A DNA stretch of 64,000 nucleotides, taken from Actinotignum timonense. GTDB taxonomy: Bacteria; Actinomycetota; Actinomycetes; Actinomycetales; Actinomycetaceae. This document shows positions 44,131 through 53,132 of the stretch, piece after piece (within the stretch, counting starts at the first letter, position 1; each line of letters begins with the position of its first letter). The notes beneath the pieces were generated by a model, which was given only the letters and a program-made list of their open reading frames with translations, was not told the DNA's origin and did no database searches. The stretch is from assembly GCF_030216305.1 (NCBI RefSeq), contig NZ_JASOKT010000010.1, forward strand, positions 1 through 64,000. The letters run 5' to 3'. Both the position numbers and the translations under genes were made by a program.

Positions 44131-46876
44131 GCAGGAAGACCGCGACGGAGCGCGCTGGCACAGTAACGGTGCCGCTGATAAGCGTGGCGGCGCGAACTGC
44201 GTCGTCGTACCCATAACGCTGAATGGGCGAAAGCTCATAGGTTTCCGTGACGCCCTCAATTTTTTCCGTGATGGGGCGCGGGGAGGCGTTGAAGGCGATG
44301 ATGATGCCGTCGAGCTGCGGATCGATATCCGGGCCGGCGGTGTCGTCGATGCGCATGATGATGAGGCCGGGGGTGGCGCCTGGCCCACCGTTGGGGAAAC
44401 TCACTTTCGCGCGGATGAGATCCGCGCTTCCCAGGGTGATGAGCGGGCTGGAATGGCGCAGGCGCAGCAGGTCGCGGGCGATGGCTTCCGTGCGGGCAAT
44501 CTGTTCCGGGCTGGGGCGCAGTTCGGGGCGCGCCAGCAGCGGCCGGATGACCGGCCAGGATGCTTCGTTGCGGCTGGCGGGCGGGAGGCCCACCCCGAAA
44601 TTATTGCTCTGCCCGGAGAAATCCAGGCGGTTGAAATGGTCCCCGGAATTGTAGGAATCCCGGTCCAGGGACTTCGAGCGGAGCAGCTCGGTGCCCGCGT
44701 GCCAGAAAGCCGGCGCCTGGCCGAGCGCCACCGTGGCCAGGGAGAGCAGCGCCATTCGGATGCGGTCATCGGTGCTCAGGGAGAGCGGCAGTTTGTAGGC
44801 GCCACTATCCCACAGGGTTTCGTTATCGTGCGCGTCCACGTAGTTGACGGCTTCCTGGGGTTGGGAGGCGAAACCGGCGGGCCGCCCGCCGTAATCCAGC
44901 TCAGCGCCGCTTTTCCACTCCCCGGTGTGGGTGCGGAAGCGAAAATCGCGCAGGGCCCCGGCCAGGGAGAGTTTGACCAGGTCGGTGGCGTGCCCGAGGC
45001 GTGCGCGATTCTCCTGCGGAGAACACGGGCTGTGGCCATTCGGGTCGGTGAACAGACCGGTGCCGTAGCCCTGGTGGTGGCGTTTATCGGAATCGAAAGG
45101 CCCGCCGCCGTGGACGGCATCGCGCAGGCGATCATTGAAGGCCCCGATCCCGGTGCCGTTCAGCTCCAGCTGGGTGGCCTGGCGGAACCGCGTGTTATCG
45201 GCCACCTCCCCGAAATTCCAGCCCTCCCCGTAGAGGTAGATACGCGCGCCGTCGATACCGTCGCGCTCCACCGTGAGGGCATCGAGAGCTGCCCGCACCG
45301 CCTCCATATTTGCCCGCGTATGGTGGCCCATGAGGTCGAAACGGAAACCGTCCACGCGATAGTGCTTGGCCCACAGCACCACCGCATCGACCATGAGTTT
45401 TTCCGCCATGAGATTTTCGGTCGCCACATTCGGGCAGCACGTCGACGTTGCGACGGCACCGCGCGCGTCCAGCCGGTAATAATAACCGGGCACCACTTTA
45501 TCGAGGACAGAGGCCGGCGCCCCGCCCGCTGCGGCCGTGTGGTTGTAGACCTGATCTAGTACGACGCCGAGGCCAGCCGCATGCAGCCCTCCCACCATGG
45601 CACGGAACTCTTCGATGCGCGCCCCGCCATTGGGCTCCACCGCGTAGCTACCTTCCGGTGCCAGGTAGTGGAACGGATCGTAGCCCCAGTTATAGGCATC
45701 GGAATCCGCCACCGCGCTCACGGCCTGCTGCTGGGCCGGGGAATCCGGGGCGGCCGGCGGGATCTGCGGGATCTTCTGGTTCTCGGGGCGTTCGGGAATG
45801 GTGGCAATATCAAAGGTGGGGAGGAGGTGCACGGTGGTCATCCCGGCTTCCGCCAGGGCGCGCAGGTGGCGCATCCCGGCCGAGTCCGGCAGCGTGAACG
45901 CACCGTATTTTCCGCGCAGGTGCTCGGGAACGGTGGGATCCGACATTGAAAAATCACGCACATGCAGCTCGTAAATGGTGTGGGCGGCCGGGTTGGTGAG
46001 GGTGCGCTGCGGGGCGGTGCGCCAGATTTCTGGCTGGTAGGCCGGGTCGTTCAGATCCACGAAGACGGCGCGCTCGGAATCCACCGTGAGGGCCACCGCG
46101 TAGGGGTCGGTCACCCGGTAAGTCACCACGGTGCCCGCCCGGGGTTCCACAACCTCGACCTCGAAAAGATAGCTGGCGTTCTTCCAGGCCGGGGTGCCAT
46201 GCACGTGCCAGATACCCAGCTCATCGCGGGTCATGGCGTGCGTGGTGGTGCGCGAGGCGGCGGTGCGGGTGGCGTCGCGCGCGGCGGCGGTGCACGCAGC
46301 GGCGCCAGTGACGGGGCCAGCGGGCCCCGCACCAGCGCCGTCGCCCGCACCCGTCACCACAATACGAACCTGGCGGGCGGTGGGCGCCCACAGCGCCACC
46401 GCGGGCGTATCCCCATTCCACGTAACCCCGAGGCGCGCCTGGCGGGCACCCGCATAAAGATCATCAATCATCCCGGCGATCTGCACCCCGGTCAGGGCGC
46501 TCAGTTCACCGGCACCAGTGTGGCGCGCCACCAGGAGCTGCCCGCGCAGGGCCTCGCGCAGCTGGTGGGACGGCACGCCGCTCAGGCGCAGCGCGGCATA
46601 GCCGGCCAGATGAGCGCGCGTGGGAATGGCCGCGGCCGGGATACCTCCCGGGTCCGCCGTGAGGGCGCAAAGCCGCTTGACGCCGAGCTGTTCTGCGCGC
46701 CTATCGCCACGCGCACTGCCCCCGAGCACCCCAGCCCCATCCGGGCAGGCCCACAGCTCAAAGCTGTCGCCCTCCGCGATCTGCTCCGCGGGCCAGGCAA
46801 TCAACGAGCGGTTAACCGATTGCGCGAGGAACTCCCCCGAGCCGAAAAGCGCCTCAGAACTCCAGTGGTGGGTCAT
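44114..46876 (-). CDS. pulA: Pullulanase-type debranching enzyme (GH13)
   Basis: A 920-residue enzyme cleaving alpha-1,6 links in glycogen or pullulan. A CBM48-like domain (LGVTWNGDTPAVALWAPTAR, near residue 170) precedes the barrel. Typical motifs are YNWGYDPFHYLAPEGSY, DGFRFDLMGHH (nucleophile Asp), LYGEGWNFGE (acid Glu) and NYVDAHDNETLWD. No signal peptide is seen, so it probably acts on intracellular glycogen. ATG 46876 has AGGAGATC upstream. An insertion near residue 260 (AAACTAAARDATRTAASRTT) is low complexity. The C-terminal YGYDDAVRAATL carries a dispersed-motif copy. Confidence 0.9.
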   Translation of the reverse strand: MTHHWSSEALFGSGEFLAQSVNRSLIAWPAEQIAEGDSFELWACPDGAGVLGGSARGDRRAEQLGVKRLCALTADPGGIPAAAIPTRAHLAGYAALRLSGVPSHQLREALRGQLLVARHTGAGELSALTGVQIAGMIDDLYAGARQARLGVTWNGDTPAVALWAPTARQVRIVVTGAGDGAGAGPAGPVTGAAACTAAARDATRTAASRTTTHAMTRDELGIWHVHGTPAWKNASYLFEVEVVEPRAGTVVTYRVTDPYAVALTVDSERAVFVDLNDPAYQPEIWRTAPQRTLTNPAAHTIYELHVRDFSMSDPTVPEHLRGKYGAFTLPDSAGMRHLRALAEAGMTTVHLLPTFDIATIPERPENQKIPQIPPAAPDSPAQQQAVSAVADSDAYNWGYDPFHYLAPEGSYAVEPNGGARIEEFRAMVGGLHAAGLGVVLDQVYNHTAAAGGAPASVLDKVVPGYYYRLDARGAVATSTCCPNVATENLMAEKLMVDAVVLWAKHYRVDGFRFDLMGHHTRANMEAVRAALDALTVERDGIDGARIYLYGEGWNFGEVADNTRFRQATQLELNGTGIGAFNDRLRDAVHGGGPFDSDKRHHQGYGTGLFTDPNGHSPCSPQENRARLGHATDLVKLSLAGALRDFRFRTHTGEWKSGAELDYGGRPAGFASQPQEAVNYVDAHDNETLWDSGAYKLPLSLSTDDRIRMALLSLATVALGQAPAFWHAGTELLRSKSLDRDSYNSGDHFNRLDFSGQSNNFGVGLPPASRNEASWPVIRPLLARPELRPSPEQIARTEAIARDLLRLRHSSPLITLGSADLIRAKVSFPNGGPGATPGLIIMRIDDTAGPDIDPQLDGIIIAFNASPRPITEKIEGVTETYELSPIQRYGYDDAVRAATLISGTVTVPARSVAVFLLSAAR

Positions 46877-47062
46877 GGTGATCTCCTGTGATCGGCAAAA
46901 TGGGAGCGGTGCGGATACGCGCGGGGACGGTGCGTGAACGGCGCCCGTAGGGAGGGGCAATGCGCGGCCAGTTTATCCGGTGGCAGAACTCACTCACAAG
47001 GTGAACGCATATCCGCACCGCCCACCCCAGGAATTAATATGGGCGGCGAGGAGGTATCCGAT

Positions 47063-47518
47063 ATGACATCCGAATCCGAATCTGCGCCCCGCCTGGTGGT
47101 GGGCGCGGCCCTCGTCGCCGACCTCACCAATCCCAGCGGCGTGCTGGCCACCCAGCGTTCCTACCCTGAATGGGCGGACGGCCTGTGGGAATTCCCCGGC
47201 GGCAAAGTGGAACCCGGGGAAACCTCGCGCGAGGCCCTGCACCGGGAGATTTCCGAGGAGCTAGGCTGCGGTATTGATATCGGCCGGCAACTGGCCAACC
47301 CCGATAGCCCGGACGGCTCCTGGGACCTGAGTTCCGGGGAGCATAACGCCGGGTTGCGGATGATGGTGTGGCTGGCGCGGCCCTTCGGGGAGATCACCCT
47401 GGGCCCGGCGCACCGCGATGCCCGCGTCCTCACCGCCGCGGAGCTCGATAGCGTGAAGTGGCTGCCCGGCGATATTCAGATTCTGCCCGTGCTGCGCGCC
47501 GCCCTGAGTGGGCGCTAG
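47063..47518 (+). CDS. NUDIX hydrolase (MutT-like)
   Basis: A 151-residue hydrolase. The complete Nudix box GGKVEPGETSREALHREISEELG is present (positions 47193-47270); its invariant residues are Gly-Glu-Arg-Glu-Glu-Glu. Together with the start (VVGAALVADLTNPSGVLATQ) and WEFPGG this fits 8-oxo-dGTP diphosphatases, which clean the nucleotide pool. ATG 47063 is chosen because GAGGAGG lies 8 nt upstream. Divergent from the pullulanase gene. Confidence 0.88.
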   Translation: MTSESESAPRLVVGAALVADLTNPSGVLATQRSYPEWADGLWEFPGGKVEPGETSREALHREISEELGCGIDIGRQLANPDSPDGSWDLSSGEHNAGLRMMVWLARPFGEITLGPAHRDARVLTAAELDSVKWLPGDIQILPVLRAALSGR

Positions 47519-47637
47519 CCGAAGGCCACGGCGGGGCCACGTAGGGCAGGCTTCCTAGCTGCGCCGTCGTACCTAAGATGACGCACGGCGCGCGGTGCCG
47601 TAACCTAGGAGGACAATCCCCAGCACAAGGAGTACGC

Positions 47638-48435
47638 ATGAAACACGGCGCGCACGGCCCGGCGCGATGGCCGCTGTATTTCTTGCTTTTCGCCGCTGCC
47701 GTTCTCGCGGGCGTGCTCGCCCTGGTGGGGGTTTCGTATTTTTCTGGCGACGACGCCGCCGCACCGGCGCCCACCGCCGCCGGTTCCGAACCCGGGCGCA
47801 GCGCCTCCGCTGATCTCACCCAGCTGCGCGAACAGGTCCACGACTTGCGCTCGGGCTCCTGCCCGAATCCGGAGAGCGCGGCGGCAACCCTGGCTGATTA
47901 CGCCACCGCGGCGGCCGCGGGCGGCACCTATAGCGCGGAGGCCCCGCTGCTCACCGAGGCCCTGCGGACCCTCTCCTCCAGCTGCGGGGCCGAATACACC
48001 CTGAGCTTGAGCACGGCGCTCGGCGATATTGCCGCCCCGGCGGATTTCCAATCGTTCGCGGCCTCGCGCCAGTGGTGGAAACTGGTGCGGCCCGCCCCGC
48101 CGGAGGCCACCCGGCTGGAATCTTTCACCACCCCGATGAATAACGTGCGCTGCTCCCTCGACGAAAAAGCCGCCAATTGCACGATTTTCACCTACGACTA
48201 TGTGTCGCCGCCCGGCTGCGAAGGCGAACCGGCCAATTACACCGTGGGCCTGACGGGCACCACCACCGCCGGGTGTTCCACCCAGGTGAGCACCGCCAAA
48301 GAAGTGCCCTACGGCAGCGTGGTGGCCGCGCACGGTTTCGCCTGCACCGCCGACCAATACGCCGGGATTTCCTGCTGGTCAGAGCTGACCGGCCACGGGT
48401 TTACGGTGCGGCGAGCCGCCGAAGAAGTGTTCTAG
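47638..48435 (+). CDS. Membrane-anchored, cysteine-rich extracytoplasmic protein (DUF6636-like)
   Basis: A 265-residue protein with one N-terminal transmembrane helix (residues ~12-35), a disordered Ala/Pro linker (FSGDDAAAPAPTAAG, dispersed-motif copy) and an extracytoplasmic domain with eight cysteines that may form disulfides. The C-terminal part (TTPMNNVRCSLDEKAANCTI, PYGSVVAAHGFACTADQYAG, ISCWSELTGHGFTV) resembles the DUF6636-type domain of actinobacterial secreted proteins. ATG 47638 has AAGGAG 6 nt upstream. Function unknown. Confidence 0.72.
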   Translation: MKHGAHGPARWPLYFLLFAAAVLAGVLALVGVSYFSGDDAAAPAPTAAGSEPGRSASADLTQLREQVHDLRSGSCPNPESAAATLADYATAAAAGGTYSAEAPLLTEALRTLSSSCGAEYTLSLSTALGDIAAPADFQSFAASRQWWKLVRPAPPEATRLESFTTPMNNVRCSLDEKAANCTIFTYDYVSPPGCEGEPANYTVGLTGTTTAGCSTQVSTAKEVPYGSVVAAHGFACTADQYAGISCWSELTGHGFTVRRAAEEVF

Positions 48436-48503
48436 CTGGCGCGGCGCTTGTTGGTACGCGGCACGTGTGGGGCGGCCGCACCGTTGGTCTAGTTGGCGCG
48501 GCG

Positions 48504-49616
48504 TTAGCTGCTGCGTTCGCCGAGCGCGCGCACGGCCGCGAGCACCCGCGTGCTGCCTTCCGGCTCGGCCACGCTGATGCGCACGCCCTCGCCGAGCACC
48601 CGCACCAGCACCCCGGCATCCATGCAAGCATCTTCGAAACGCGCGGCGCTCACCCCGTGCCGGTCCAGTTCCGCCGCCGAAACCCACAGGAAATTCGCGT
48701 GCGAGGTGGGCGTGTGCCAGCCGGCCGCCGCGAGCTGGGTGGCCAGCTCATCGCGGGCGCCGGCGAGCTGCGCGGCGCGTTCCAGCACGGTATCCGCTTC
48801 GGTGAGCGCCGCCTGGCCGGCCACCTGAGCGAGGCGATTGATGCCGAAAGGCGTGGCGATACGGCGCAGCGGCTCGGCCAGCGCGGGGCTGGTGAGCAGG
48901 TAGCCCAGCCGCAGCCCGGCCAGCGCAAAAGCCTTGGAAAACGTGCGCGCCACCGCCACATTCGGGTACTGGCGCGCGAGTTCCTTCCCATTTTGTACGA
49001 CGGCGCGGCTCGCCTGGCTCTCACCTACCGCGGGAGCGAAGTGAATATAGGCCTCGTCGAGAAGCACCGGGATGCGGGCGGGAACCTTGGCCAGGAAGCT
49101 AGCCAGCTCGGCGTGCGGGATGGTGGTGCCGGTGGGATTATTGGGCGAACACAGGAGGATGGCGCGAGTATTTTCCGTGATGGCGGCGGCCATCGCTTCC
49201 AGGTCATGGGTGCCATCCGCGCGCAGCGGCACGCCTACGAAGCGCCCGCCCGCGGCGATGGTGGCGATGGGGTAGGCCTCGAAGGAGCGCCACGGGCTGA
49301 CTACGTCGCCACCCGGGGTGACCACGGCTTGCAAGAATTTTTCGATGAGGGCGGTGGAGCCGTTGCCCACCACAATGCCGGCCGGATCCCAATTCTCGTA
49401 GGCCGCGAGCGCGGCGGTGAGCTGCGCGCAGGACATATCGGGATAGCGGTTGAGTTCCCCGCCCTGAGCGACCGCGGCCGCGAGCGCGGCGGCCACCGCC
49501 GGGGTGGGCGGGAAGGGAACTTCGTTGCTGGAGAGTTTGACGCTATCGGCGTTGCGGGGGCGTTTCCCGGCAACGTAACTGGGCAGATCGGCTAATTCGG
49601 GGCGGAACCATTGCAT
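48504..49616 (-). CDS. hisC: Histidinol-phosphate/aromatic aminotransferase (PLP fold type I)
   Basis: A 370-residue PLP enzyme. Motifs are VKLSSNEVPFPP (substrate arm), SPNNPTGTTIPHAEL, LDEAYIHFA and RTFSKAFALAGLRLGYLL, with Ser-Lys holding the cofactor. It transfers amino groups in histidine synthesis or aromatic amino-acid metabolism. No other his gene is nearby, so HisC and Pat cannot be separated by context. ATG 49616 is chosen where family similarity begins; only a weak AGAAG precedes it. An ASRAVVQNG stretch near residue 215 is encoded by a dispersed-motif copy. Confidence 0.85.
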   Translation of the reverse strand: MQWFRPELADLPSYVAGKRPRNADSVKLSSNEVPFPPTPAVAAALAAAVAQGGELNRYPDMSCAQLTAALAAYENWDPAGIVVGNGSTALIEKFLQAVVTPGGDVVSPWRSFEAYPIATIAAGGRFVGVPLRADGTHDLEAMAAAITENTRAILLCSPNNPTGTTIPHAELASFLAKVPARIPVLLDEAYIHFAPAVGESQASRAVVQNGKELARQYPNVAVARTFSKAFALAGLRLGYLLTSPALAEPLRRIATPFGINRLAQVAGQAALTEADTVLERAAQLAGARDELATQLAAAGWHTPTSHANFLWVSAAELDRHGVSAARFEDACMDAGVLVRVLGEGVRISVAEPEGSTRVLAAVRALGERSS

Positions 49617-49755
49617 TCTTCTATTGTGCACCATCACCGCGAGCCACCCCGGGGCCGTTCCGCGCCGCCGCACCGTCGCGCCGTCCCATCCCGTCCGCCC
49701 GCGCCGTTATCCGGAACGGTGCGCCGCCCGGCGCGGGGCGCCGTAGGATGCGGGT

Positions 49756-50598
49756 ATGGAGACCTTTGTGAAAACCGGCGACCCGGCTGAGATCTGGGGT
49801 GAGGCGCTCTCGCTGGCGGAGCTGGCCGAGGCGACGCCGCATGGCGGGGCGCCCGTTGTGCCCCTCCTGTCCACCGCCGCGGATCACGACCGCGGTGTTA
49901 TTCGTGAAGAACGCTTACGCTCCGTGCGCCCCACCGCGGTGGCCGCGCGGGAATTCGGGGCGCGCCTGGCCCACACTCACGCCTGGGATCCCACCGGGCA
50001 TCGGATTTTCGGGCAGGCTCCCGGTGGCGCGGCTGCTCCCTCCAACGCGGCTCCGTCCACGGCTGACCGCTCCCGCCGGATCCGGCTGGGCTCCTGGGAT
50101 TTGCCGGTGGTTCCCGCCGATTTCCCCGCCCGCAGCTTCGGAGAGTTTTACGCCGAGGATCGCATCGAGCCCTACCTGGGCCCCGCCCGCGACAACTGTG
50201 CGTTGGATGCGAGCGGCACCCACGCCCTGGAGCATTTATGCGAGCGCCTGCGCGACGGCGATTTCGATTCACCTCAGCCGGCCCTGGTGCACAGCCCGGC
50301 CGCCCTGCTCCACGGTGATTTATGGAGTGGCAATGTGATGTGGACGGAGCTCGGCGGGATGCTCATCGACCCGGTTTCCCACGGCGGGCACGCGGAAACC
50401 GACCTGGCCACCCTCACGGTCTTCCGCGCGCCGTTCGCGGAGGAAATCTACGCCGGCTATAACGAGGTCTCCCCGCTGGCTTCCGGGTGGCAGCACCGCA
50501 TCGGCCTGCACAGCCTCCACATCCTCATCCTTCACGCCGCGCTGTTCGGCGGTTCCTACGGCGCCGAAACGCTAAGCGCCGCCCGGCCCTATCTCTAG
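49756..50598 (+). CDS. Fructosamine kinase family protein
   Basis: A 280-residue kinase of the fructosamine/ketosamine-3-kinase fold, which phosphorylates sugar-protein adducts for deglycation. The catalytic loop LLHGDLWSGNVMWTE and metal loop LIDPVSHGGHAETDLATL are present, as is FGEFYAEDRIEPYL. A TAGGAT hexamer (49744-49749) lies exactly 6 nt before the ATG and no Shine-Dalgarno is seen, so a leaderless mRNA is likely. Divergent from the aminotransferase gene. Confidence 0.87.
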   Translation: METFVKTGDPAEIWGEALSLAELAEATPHGGAPVVPLLSTAADHDRGVIREERLRSVRPTAVAAREFGARLAHTHAWDPTGHRIFGQAPGGAAAPSNAAPSTADRSRRIRLGSWDLPVVPADFPARSFGEFYAEDRIEPYLGPARDNCALDASGTHALEHLCERLRDGDFDSPQPALVHSPAALLHGDLWSGNVMWTELGGMLIDPVSHGGHAETDLATLTVFRAPFAEEIYAGYNEVSPLASGWQHRIGLHSLHILILHAALFGGSYGAETLSAARPYL

Positions 50599-50703
50599 TT
50601 CTGCCAGCCGGACGTGCATTCCCAGCCACCAACGGGCACCGGACGCAGCGGTATACGCCCGCACGGTTCTGCCAGCCGGGCGCGGATCTGCCAGAATAGA
50701 GCC

Positions 50704-52158
50704 ATGAGTGAGCAGCGCGCGCCAGAACCAGCTTCCGAATCCACCGCCGTCCCGAATATTTCCGGGCCGCTATCCCCCTTAGATGGCCGCTACGCCAGCG
50801 CCACCGCCCCGCTCCAGCCTTACCTGTGCGAGGCCGCGCTCAACCGCTACCGGATTCACGTGGAAGTCGAATGGTTGATTTTCCTGTGCGAACGCGCGGT
50901 GATTGCCGGGGTGGGGGCGTTGCCCGGCAGCGCCGTCGTATATTTGCGGTCACTTCCTGAAAAGTTCGACGACGCCGCGGCACGCGAGCTGGCCACCATT
51001 GAGGCGGAAACACGGCACGATGTCAAGGCTGTCGAATACTTCATCAAGAAGCGCATGGACGCTGGCGGGCTGGGCCACCTGCGCGAAATGGTGCATATTT
51101 TCTGCACCTCGGAGGATATTAATAGCCTGGCCTGGGCGCTGGGCGTGCGCGATGCGGTGCGCCGCTGCTGGTTGCCGCGCGCCTGGGGCCTGGTTTCTGA
51201 TTTGAGCGAGCTGGCCCGCACCCACGCGGAGCTTCCCATGCTTGCCCATACGCACGGGCAGCCGGCCTCGCCCACCACCGTTGGCAAAGAGCTTGCCGTT
51301 TTCGCGCACCGCCTGCACCGTTCCCTGCGCCGGGTGGAAGTCGCCGAATATTATGGGAAATTCTCCGGGGCCACCGGGACTTTCTCCGCGCACGCCACCG
51401 CTATTCCGGAGGTGAACTGGCCGGAACTGGCCCGCGATTTTGTGGAATCCTTAGGGCTGAGCTGGAATCCGCTCACCACCCAGATTGAGTCCTATGATGC
51501 GCTCGCCGATCTTTTCGACGATATTGCGCACGTCAATCGCATCGCCCATAATCTCGCCACCGATATGTGGACCTATATTTCTCTGGATTATTTCCATCAG
51601 AACCTGGCGGCGCAAGGCTCGACCGGCTCCTCGACGATGCCGCATAAGGTCAATCCCATTCGTTTCGAAAATGCGGAAGCGAATCTGGAGATCAGCTCCG
51701 GGCTTTTCGGGGTACTCAGCCAGACGCTGGTGACCTCCCGGATGCAGCGCGATCTCACCGATTCCTCCACGAAACGCAATATCGGGGTGGCGCTCGGGCA
51801 TTCCTACCTGGCCCTCGATAATTTACGGCGCGGGCTGGCCGGGGTGGATCCCAATCCCGCCAAACTCGCCGCGGATCTGGACGCGAATTGGGAAGTGCTG
51901 GGCGAACCGATCCAGCAGGCCATGCGGGCTGCGGCCCTGGGTGGTGCCGAACACCTGGAAGATCCTTATGAGCGGCTCAAGGCACTGACCCGCGGGCGGA
52001 AAGTCACCGCAGCAGATATGCGGGAATTTATTGCGGGCTTGGGTTTGCCGGGGGACGTGGAGAAACGTCTTCTTGCTCTCACCCCGGCCGGGTACACCGG
52101 CCTGGCTGCCCGCCTCGTGGATTTCCTGGAGGACACGCCCGGGACCGCAGCCAGCTAA
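50704..52158 (+). CDS. purB: Adenylosuccinate lyase
   Basis: A 484-residue fumarase/aspartase-superfamily enzyme acting twice in purine synthesis (SAICAR to AICAR, and adenylosuccinate to AMP). The signature loop GSSTMPHKVNPIRFENAEAN is present, with LAHTHGQPASPTTVGKELAV and TSEDINSLAWAL upstream. ATG 50704 starts the conserved region; CAGAAT ends 6 nt before it, suggesting a leaderless transcript. Two facing dispersed-motif copies near 50927 and 50965 encode VVYLRSLPEKFDDAAARELA. Confidence 0.94.
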   Translation: MSEQRAPEPASESTAVPNISGPLSPLDGRYASATAPLQPYLCEAALNRYRIHVEVEWLIFLCERAVIAGVGALPGSAVVYLRSLPEKFDDAAARELATIEAETRHDVKAVEYFIKKRMDAGGLGHLREMVHIFCTSEDINSLAWALGVRDAVRRCWLPRAWGLVSDLSELARTHAELPMLAHTHGQPASPTTVGKELAVFAHRLHRSLRRVEVAEYYGKFSGATGTFSAHATAIPEVNWPELARDFVESLGLSWNPLTTQIESYDALADLFDDIAHVNRIAHNLATDMWTYISLDYFHQNLAAQGSTGSSTMPHKVNPIRFENAEANLEISSGLFGVLSQTLVTSRMQRDLTDSSTKRNIGVALGHSYLALDNLRRGLAGVDPNPAKLAADLDANWEVLGEPIQQAMRAAALGGAEHLEDPYERLKALTRGRKVTAADMREFIAGLGLPGDVEKRLLALTPAGYTGLAARLVDFLEDTPGTAAS

Positions 52159-52262
52159 GCCTGCTAAGGTAACCGGCAGGCCGCGCGGCAGCGCGGCGGC
52201 GTCGTCGTAAAAAATACGGCATATGTGCCGCACTTCGCGGCGTTCGCAACCAGAGGAGAAGC

Positions 52263-52946
52263 GTGAACGTAGCAGCATGGACGAGCGTCCTGGCGACCGC
52301 ACCGGCGCCGGGCGGTGACCCGGGCGCGATGGGCGGGATCACCGGCTGGGTGGTCAGTGTGATGGACGCTATCGGCGGGTTCGGGGCGGCGCTTCTTATT
52401 GCGCTGGAAAATATTTTCCCGCCGCTGCCCTCCGAGGTGATTTTGCCGCTGGCCGGTTTCACGGCCTCCTCGCCCACCTCGAATATGACGCTGATCGGCG
52501 CGATTCTGTGGTGTACCGCCGGGTCGCTGGCGGGGGCGTGGCTGCTGTATGGGCTGGGCGCCTGGCTCGGGCGGGAACGCACCCGCAAAATTCTGCTGTG
52601 GTTCCCGCTCACCAAACAATCCGACGTGGATAAAACCGAGGCGTGGTTCGATAAGCACGGCAGTTGGACCGTGTTCTTCGGGCGCATGGTGCCGATTTTC
52701 CGTTCCCTTATTTCGCTTCCCGCCGGCGTGACAAATATGGGGATGCTGAAATTTACCGCGCTGACGGCGGTGGGCTCGGCGATTTGGAATACGATTCTGA
52801 TTTACGCCGGTTATCTGCTGGGCGCGAATTGGACCATCGTGGAAGATTACGTGGGGATTTTCGCGAAGATCGTGGCGGTGGTGTGCCTGGTGATCGCGGT
52901 GGGGTGGATTATTCATCGAGTGGTTGTGAACCGGCGCGGGCGTTAG
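52263..52946 (+). CDS. DedA-family membrane protein
   Basis: A 227-residue protein with about five hydrophobic segments. The diagnostic ENIFPPLPSEVILPLAGF motif is near residue 57; FGRMVPIFRSLISLPAGVTN near residue 139 is the family's second motif. DedA/SNARE-associated proteins take part in lipid recycling and membrane homeostasis. The GTG start has AGGAG 6 nt upstream. Confidence 0.9.
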   Translation: MNVAAWTSVLATAPAPGGDPGAMGGITGWVVSVMDAIGGFGAALLIALENIFPPLPSEVILPLAGFTASSPTSNMTLIGAILWCTAGSLAGAWLLYGLGAWLGRERTRKILLWFPLTKQSDVDKTEAWFDKHGSWTVFFGRMVPIFRSLISLPAGVTNMGMLKFTALTAVGSAIWNTILIYAGYLLGANWTIVEDYVGIFAKIVAVVCLVIAVGWIIHRVVVNRRGR

Positions 52947-52972
52947 AAAGTAGAACCCTCAAGCAATTTCGG

Positions 52973-53064
52973 CTCAAGGTAGCGTAGAAGTCCGGCTAAA
53001 AGTAGGATAGAAAGCCGGCTAATGGTAGCGTAGGGCATCTGCTAACGGTAGGACAGCACTGCAG
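52973..53064. repeat. 4 x 23-bp tandem array before the restriction-modification operon
   Basis: Units start at 52973, 52996, 53019 and 53042, with an exact 23-bp period. The shared core is CTAANGGTAGSRTAG; the second half varies. A related CTAACGTAGGG word, inverted, lies at 53113-53123 next to the methylase start. Unit 4 ends in CTGCAG, the presumed recognition site of the adjacent enzyme family. Confidence 0.88.
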
Positions 53065-53132
53065 CAAGTGCCACTCCGGGGTATGCGAATCTGAGCGTAT
53101 TTTGTGTCGGGGCCCTACGTTAGGATTGCCCC

